Shown piece after piece: positions 59,209 to 64,000 of a stretch of DNA of 64,000 nucleotides (positions within the stretch are counted from its first letter, which is position 1; every line of letters starts with the position of its first letter). The stretch spans positions 620,001 to 684,000 of the forward strand of contig NZ_OW711693.1 of the NCBI RefSeq assembly GCF_940670685.1, written 5' to 3'. Origin of the DNA: Anaeropeptidivorans aminofermentans (GTDB lineage Bacteria; Bacillota; Clostridia; Lachnospirales; UBA5962). Under the pieces are notes generated by a model, which was given only the letters and a program-made list of their open reading frames with translations, was not told the DNA's origin and ran no database searches. The position numbers were made by a program, and so were the translations under genes.

Positions 59209-59348
59209 TGTAGTGAATTTAAAGTTAAACAGTAGCAAAACCGTATATTCATTCAGGCTTAAAAATATATCGTTTCCAAAGGAAGCCTGTGTTTTTGAGC
59301 CTACAGGAAATAGGCTTTTGTTACTTCTTTAATAATGAATTTACTATA
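59209..59348. repeat. 140-bp type A element, copy 5 (inverted, diverged)
   Basis: TGTAGTGAATTTAAAG at the left and AATTTACTATA at the right, core CGTTTCCAAAGGAAGCCTG. More substitutions than the other copies, including in the ends. It stops 18 bases before the AGGAGG of the glycosidase gene. Confidence 0.75.
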
Positions 59349-59377
59349 TATTTCAGCTTATGATTAAGGAGGTTTTT

Positions 59378-62197
59378 ATGGAGAATTTGATTGTTAAAAA
59401 ACTAAAAAAGAGTCTTATAATTCCTGCGGCGGCAGTAGTAGTAGGGCTTTCTATATTCAGCATGCCCCAAAGGGTTTATGGGTCTGTTTTTTACGAATCA
59501 AGGGTAAAAGAAGATATTTTAAAGGGAGTCACCTATGAAAGAAGCACTCAGGTAGGAGAAAGCGGGCTTCTTGATGTTCATGTGCTTAAAATTGATGTGA
59601 ATAACCCCAATGTTAAAATAAGCCCCATACGTACCGCAGGGGTTTACGGAACGAAGGAAAATGTTTTTGATATGGCGGCTCAAAGCGGTGCAGTGGCTGC
59701 CGTAAACGGCGACTTTTTCGATATGAATTTAAGCCCTGCAACACCTTTTGGAACGGTGATCGAAGACGGAAAGATAATATCTGCCGATATGGAATATGAC
59801 GGTTATGCTACATTTTTTATCGATGAGGGAAATAATCCCTTCATCGAATACGTAAAGCCAGAAATCATATTTACAAATAACGGCGAATTAAATATGAAGG
59901 TTCACGCGATGAATAAATATAAAAGAGATTTCAGCGCCGTATATTTTGACAGAAGCGCAATTACAAATACTGCGGAGCTTGATAAGAAATTCCCGGATTT
60001 AGTGAAATTCGTTGTTGAAAACGGAGTAATTACATATGTTTCAAAGGGCAGCGAGACCGTTGAGGTTCCTGAAAACGGCTATATCATCGTTGCCGCGGCT
60101 ACATACGCCCAGTATTTTTATAATTCTGTAAAAGTAGGCCATACGGCTGAAATAAAGGTTCAGGCGAGATTTGATTTTGATGCCATAGAAACGGCCATAG
60201 GCGGCGCCGGAAAGATACTTGAAAACGGAAATTACAGCAATTACGGCTACGTTGTAGGCCCTAACGGAAGAAATCCAAGAACAGCCATCGGCGTAAGCCA
60301 GGATAAAAGCACGGTTTATATGGTGGTTGTAGACGGCAGAAACCACAGCGTAGGGGCAACCCATGCGGAAATGGCCTCAATACTCCTTAGGGAAGGTGCA
60401 TGGAACGCCATGCACTTAGACGGCGGCGGCTCTTCTACTATGGTTGCCGATACAAATGAAAGAAACGGCCTTGAAGTAGTAAATTCTGTATCAGGCGGTT
60501 CCATGAGAAAGGTCGTTAATGGCATCGGCGTTTTTAGCGAAGCGCCCTTAGGCGCACCGGTTTCCCTTAAATTAAATATTTCCTCCGATAAGGTTTTCGT
60601 AGGAAACCCTGTTACTTTAAGCCCGGTTGGCCTTGATGAGAACTTAAGAAAAACTTCTCTTCCCGAAGGCTCTATCACTTATTTTTCAGACGACACAGAA
60701 GGCATTTGGAAAGAAAATGTGTTTTATCCTTCAAAAACAGGCCTTGCCCTTGTAAAAGCGACCTTTAACGGCTTTACGGAAGAGCAGGCTATAGAGGTTT
60801 TACAGCTTGCTCAGATTGTTCCCCTGAGGGATTCTTTGAAAATGTCTTTAGGCGACAGCTATCAATTGAAGTTTGAAGGCATCAGCACAACGGGCACATC
60901 GGCCCCTATTGAAAATGTAAACTATGAGGTTATTCCGGCAGAGCTTGGAGAAGTAACGGATAATGTTTTCCATGCAAAGGGCGGAAAAAGCGGATATATA
61001 AAATGCTATATAGGAGATATTGTAACTTATATCGATGTCAGCATCGGAACTGAAAAACGCTGGGTTAATAATTTTAACAAGCCTGAAAATACCCCTATTG
61101 AATTTGTAGCTTCGGGGGACAGCGTTAAAGGCAAGGTTTTTTATTCAGACGCGCCTAATGCTCCGGGGAATAACGCCATAGGCCTTGAATATAGCTTCTC
61201 TGCAAGCGACGCTACCCAGGCGGCATATGTACAGTTTAAAAATCCTATTACCTTTGCCGACGGAATAGATGCCATGGTGATATCGGCCTACGGCCTTAAC
61301 AACGGCGGCTGGTTAAGGGCAAAAGTTACCGACGCAAACGGAGACGCCTTCCTTTTAGACCTTTCAAAAGACTTTAATCAAAAAGGCTGGACACAGCTTG
61401 AGGGTAAAATTCCTCAGGAGGCAGTTCACCCCATTAAGCTTGAAAGACTTTATATAGCGGCTTTATCCAATACGGATTTATCTGCAAAAACCATATATTT
61501 TGATGATTTAGGCGGGCTTTTTCCGGCAGATATGGGCGTTATTCAAAAGCCCCAGTCAACAACTTACCAAAATCCTTATATTGCAGATTTAAGCAGTGCT
61601 CCGCAAAACGGAGAAATGGATATAACAATAGCAGGAGATACCCTTCTTTCTTCAAAAGAAAAGCCTGAAAACTACGCAGAGATACAAAATAAGGCCCTGG
61701 CTAAATTCAGGACTAATTCCAGCTACATTATATATGCCGGCGAAACAGATATTGAAAACACAGGCGGAAATTCATATAAATGGACAGGCGGATATAATTT
61801 CACCATTAAGGATAACTATGCCATTATACAAATGAGTGCCGCTAAAGGAGGAATCGCGTCAACGAATCCTAAGAGCTGGGGCTTTGTAAGCCAGGCAAAG
61901 GCATCTCCTGCAAACCATGTAATAATACTTTTAGATAAAAAACCCAGCAATTTAAGCAGCAGCGTTGAATACGAGCTTTTTAAGAAGGCTGTAAACGAAA
62001 TAAAACTTACGGGTAAAAACGTAATTGTCATTTCTACAGAAGGAAGTGCAAATTCCTCTCAAATAGTAGACGGAATTAACTATATTAATGTAGGCGGGTT
62101 ATTTAACGGTGATAAAACCGTAAACTCGAATTTCTCAACCCTGCGCCTTAGAATCAAAGGAACAGATATAAAATATCAGTTTGAAAAAAGCAATTAA
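59378..62197 (+). CDS. large secreted phosphodiester glycosidase (NAGPA-domain) protein
   Basis: A 939-residue exported protein. A signal peptide covers about residues 1-36. The NAGPA (phosphodiester glycosidase, formerly DUF2233) domain lies at about 45-330, with 'AAVNGDFFDMNLSPATPFGTVIEDGKI', 'NPRTAIGVSQDKSTVYMVVVDGRNHSVGATHAEMASILL' and 'NAMHLDGGGSSTMV'. It is followed by Ig-like/bacterial-Big segments, a carbohydrate-binding-like domain (about 560-710, 'RWVNNFNKPENTPIEF...') and a C-terminal calcineurin-phosphatase-like region (about 745-930). No SLH or LPxTG anchor is present. The start is ATG 59378 after AGGAGG. It could remodel sugar-phosphate links in the surface polymers made by neighbouring genes. 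Confidence 0.85.
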   Translation: MENLIVKKLKKSLIIPAAAVVVGLSIFSMPQRVYGSVFYESRVKEDILKGVTYERSTQVGESGLLDVHVLKIDVNNPNVKISPIRTAGVYGTKENVFDMAAQSGAVAAVNGDFFDMNLSPATPFGTVIEDGKIISADMEYDGYATFFIDEGNNPFIEYVKPEIIFTNNGELNMKVHAMNKYKRDFSAVYFDRSAITNTAELDKKFPDLVKFVVENGVITYVSKGSETVEVPENGYIIVAAATYAQYFYNSVKVGHTAEIKVQARFDFDAIETAIGGAGKILENGNYSNYGYVVGPNGRNPRTAIGVSQDKSTVYMVVVDGRNHSVGATHAEMASILLREGAWNAMHLDGGGSSTMVADTNERNGLEVVNSVSGGSMRKVVNGIGVFSEAPLGAPVSLKLNISSDKVFVGNPVTLSPVGLDENLRKTSLPEGSITYFSDDTEGIWKENVFYPSKTGLALVKATFNGFTEEQAIEVLQLAQIVPLRDSLKMSLGDSYQLKFEGISTTGTSAPIENVNYEVIPAELGEVTDNVFHAKGGKSGYIKCYIGDIVTYIDVSIGTEKRWVNNFNKPENTPIEFVASGDSVKGKVFYSDAPNAPGNNAIGLEYSFSASDATQAAYVQFKNPITFADGIDAMVISAYGLNNGGWLRAKVTDANGDAFLLDLSKDFNQKGWTQLEGKIPQEAVHPIKLERLYIAALSNTDLSAKTIYFDDLGGLFPADMGVIQKPQSTTYQNPYIADLSSAPQNGEMDITIAGDTLLSSKEKPENYAEIQNKALAKFRTNSSYIIYAGETDIENTGGNSYKWTGGYNFTIKDNYAIIQMSAAKGGIASTNPKSWGFVSQAKASPANHVIILLDKKPSNLSSSVEYELFKKAVNEIKLTGKNVIVISTEGSANSSQIVDGINYINVGGLFNGDKTVNSNFSTLRLRIKGTDIKYQFEKSN

Positions 62198-62237
62198 TAA
62201 AAGAGTGCGTTGAACCAAAAGCTTGATTGCTTAGAAT

Positions 62238-62261
62238 AAAAAAGCCCCTAGGGGCTTTTTT
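62238..62261 (+). terminator. terminator of the glycosidase gene
   Basis: AAAAAAGCCCC-TA-GGGGCTTTTTT, an 11-bp perfect stem with T-run, 40 bases after the stop codon. Confidence 0.88.
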
Positions 62262-62273
62262 ATTTATATTAGC

Positions 62274-62408
62274 TATAGTGGATTTAAAGTGAGCTGGTAA
62301 TCTGTATATTCCCTTAAGCTCAAAAATGTACTCTTTCCGAAGAGAATCCGTGTTTTTGAATCTGTAATGGATAGGTTCTTATGACTTCTTTACAAGAAAT
62401 TTACTATA
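62274..62408. repeat. type A element, copy 6 (inverted, degenerate, 135 bp)
   Basis: TATAGTGGATTTAAAG and AAATTTACTATA ends with CTCTTTCCGAAGAGAATCCG as the core; a few internal bases are lost. It lies between convergent genes. Confidence 0.65.
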
Positions 62409-62417
62409 TAGTAAATA

Positions 62418-62861
62418 CTAGGGTACGTATTGCTCTTCCACACTTAAGACAGTATCTTTTTCTATTGCTATCCAAAATGGCGGGGAAAAATCGGGATACC
62501 TTTTCATATGCTCCATCAGCCCGTCTAAATCCGTTTCGGAGTGCGTAAAATCCTTTTCCCAGTCGACGATTTGAAATGAAGTGTCTTTTTTCAATTTATA
62601 GGTTTTTGTACTGGTATCAGGATTATAAATATAAAATCCGTTTGGAAAGTCGTAATTTGCATCAAGGCCAAGCTCTTTAATTCTTTCCGTATCCTCTTGC
62701 TTTATCCATTCAATAGGGTCAAATTCAAATCTTTTATTTTCGGCGTCTAAATTATAGATGAATCCGATTTCCTTAGACGATGCTTCCTCCGCAGGCTTAT
62801 CCTTTGTGCAGCCGCTGAAAAAAAGAAGGCCGGCAAATATAAATACAATGTTTTTAATCAT
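62418..62861 (-). CDS. small lipoprotein of unknown function
   Basis: A 147-residue protein with a lipoprotein signal peptide: basic start MIKN, hydrophobic core and lipobox F-S-G-C (Cys18), followed by a charged TKDKPAEE spacer. The mature part has 'FDPIEWIKQEDTERIKELGLDANYDFPNGFYIYNP', similar in flavour to secreted proteins that answer to DUF-type beta domains, but no family was recognised. The start is ATG 62861, 8 bases after GGAGG; ATGs at 62867 and 62876 are too close to that site. No operon partner. It would be processed by LspA. Confidence 0.6.
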   Translation of the reverse strand: MIKNIVFIFAGLLFFSGCTKDKPAEEASSKEIGFIYNLDAENKRFEFDPIEWIKQEDTERIKELGLDANYDFPNGFYIYNPDTSTKTYKLKKDTSFQIVDWEKDFTHSETDLDGLMEHMKRYPDFSPPFWIAIEKDTVLSVEEQYVP

Positions 62862-63456
62862 TTTCATTCCCTCCATTCCTATGGATTTTTAAAAAATTCA
62901 TATTCTATTAATAGTATAATTTACATATATAGGAATTACAAGTTCAGGAAGATTACAAAAAAGTAAAGATAATCTCTGGTATCAGCCGATACATATATAG
63001 GACGTGCTGATACGAATCTAAGCAAGCACCTAAAATGACGTTAGTCAGCGTTTCCCGGCAGATGCCTTCCAGTATGCGTCGTCAATGCCTCCTCGCCTGG
63101 CTATTATCTGCATATTTATATAGCGTGAGCATGCCCCAGCATAAAAACAATATATGCCTATACCAGTCTTATTTGCTCTGGAGAATCTATTGATTAAAGG
63201 TATTTCTTCGTATTATAATTATATTAAAGTTTAAATAGGCGCTTATATTGCAAAGAGGACTATTTATTAAAAAACTGAAGATATTCAGATACTCCTTGTT
63301 TTTTACTCAATCGGGTCTATGATTTAAACTGTTGTTTTACCTTTAAAAAAATCTGTTAAGTAAAAATTGAACTCTCATTTGAAAAAGAGCCTGGAATTTC
63401 TTCTTCGGGCCCGCTTCGTATAAGATATTTCCTGAAGGAACAGAGAGGAATTTTAA
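62862..63456. other. intergenic DNA with a GC-richer foreign-looking patch
   Basis: 62960-63160 is clearly less AT-rich than its surroundings (CAGCGTTTCCCGGCAGATGC, CCTCCTCGCCTGGC). Read on the minus strand it gives a short 'RRGGIDDAYWKASAGKR'-type phrase ending in a stop, without start or ribosome site. It looks like a remnant of an inserted element. No promoter for the following gene was assigned. Confidence 0.35.
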
Positions 63457-64000
63457 ATGAATGAAAAAATAAGGCTTGCAACCACGGATCCTCTTTTAAA
63501 GGACAAAATAAAAGTGGATTTGGAAGGAGAGCTTAAAACTATATATTGGTATATTAAATTTAATATACCCCTTGATGAAAATACCGTGTCGGAAGAAACC
63601 ATGAGGGTTACGGATACAAAGGGCTATATCATGAAAACCAATATAAAATATTATGAAGACAGAAATACCATCATCGTATCGCCTTTTGATTCTTATATGG
63701 AAAACGTATATTATGTGCTTAGTATTTCCAAAAAGGTTAAAAGTAAAAGCGGTAAAAATTTAAAAAGGGATACCCATATACTTTTTAAGCTTAAAGACAA
63801 TCAAATCTCTGAATACGAGCTCTTAAAATCCACGGTTAAAATTCCCAAGCCGGAAGCAAGGCCTGAAAATTACGATGAAATTATGATAGAAACTTATCCC
63901 GATGCAGTTCTTAAAAAGGTTCACACAAAGGTCTATGAAAAGAAAATAAAAAGCGCTGCAAAAAAAATTAAAAGGCAAAATACGCCGAAACTGCCTAAGC
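63457..64000 (+). CDS. unknown protein with Ig-like domain, 3' end outside window
   Basis: An open frame of 181 codons running off the window. The start is ATG 63457, with GAGAGGAA 6-13 bases upstream. The text 'KFNIPLDENTVSEETMRVTDTKGYIMKTNIKYYEDRNTIIVSPFDSYMENVYYVLSISKKVKSKSGKNL' matches the SbsA/Big_5-type Ig-like pattern (a 'new value at border' fold). It has no signal peptide. The tail seen so far is basic (KKIKSAAKKIKRQ). Possibly a surface or spore-coat associated protein; no further assignment is safe. Confidence 0.6.
   Translation, partial: MNEKIRLATTDPLLKDKIKVDLEGELKTIYWYIKFNIPLDENTVSEETMRVTDTKGYIMKTNIKYYEDRNTIIVSPFDSYMENVYYVLSISKKVKSKSGKNLKRDTHILFKLKDNQISEYELLKSTVKIPKPEARPENYDEIMIETYPDAVLKKVHTKVYEKKIKSAAKKIKRQNTPKLPK

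Noticed and set aside
1-64000. tRNA or rRNA genes
   Set aside because: No stretch with a tRNA T-loop (GGTTCRANTCC) in a cloverleaf context, or rRNA text, was noticed by eye; a covariance-model scan would be decisive.

Overview
This window comes from a low-GC, Gram-positive, anaerobic member of the Clostridia. The basis is the AT-rich intergenic DNA, AGGAGG-type ribosome binding sites, a glycine-reductase-type selenoprotein, meso-diaminopimelate dehydrogenase, GerMN and DacF-type proteins, and flagellin with CheV. No rRNA, tRNA, CRISPR array or prophage was recognised. The species cannot be named from the sequence.

Left part (1-14.2 kb): an amino-acid or amine catabolic region. It holds the tail of an M20 peptidase, a secreted stalk-domain protein, an aldehyde dehydrogenase behind a promoter flanked by two matching palindromes, an XRE-cupin regulator and an APC permease. 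Next come a two-gene unit for a substrate-specific 'protein B' of the glycine/sarcosine/betaine reductase family (a selenoprotein with in-frame UGA, Sec352, and a self-processing proprotein with Cys241) and two more M20 amidohydrolases. The shared components GrdA, GrdC and GrdD are absent, so this module probably feeds a reductase core encoded elsewhere. Its substrate is unknown.

Middle (14.3-45 kb): mostly housekeeping genes in short operons. These are dacF, comEA, a two-component system with a GerMN lipoprotein-like protein, comEC-holA, an aminotransferase with pyrE, dps, rpsU-yqeY, aroB, lspA-rluD, pyrB-pyrC, cheV, asnB, recU and ddh. Both pyrB and pyrC have substitutions at positions normally needed for catalysis. 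PyrC lacks several metal ligands.

Right part (45.7-64 kb): a surface polysaccharide operon (MurJ/Wzx-type flippase, glycosyltransferase, two DUF4330 proteins, a small membrane protein, a Wzy/O-antigen-ligase-type protein and a glycosyltransferase-CsaB fusion). It is followed by a RAYT transposase with a tandem REP-like array, a flagellin gene with a CsrA-like leader hairpin, an LTA-synthase-like enzyme, a large secreted phosphodiester glycosidase, a lipoprotein and the start of an unknown gene.

The most pervasive unexplained feature is a set of short AT-rich inverted-repeat elements, many ending in TATAGTAAATTTA/TAAATTTACTATA. They occupy many of the longer intergenic gaps. Five of the solo copies are 139-140 bp long or nearly so, some are nested inside one another, and several end just upstream of a gene's ribosome binding site.
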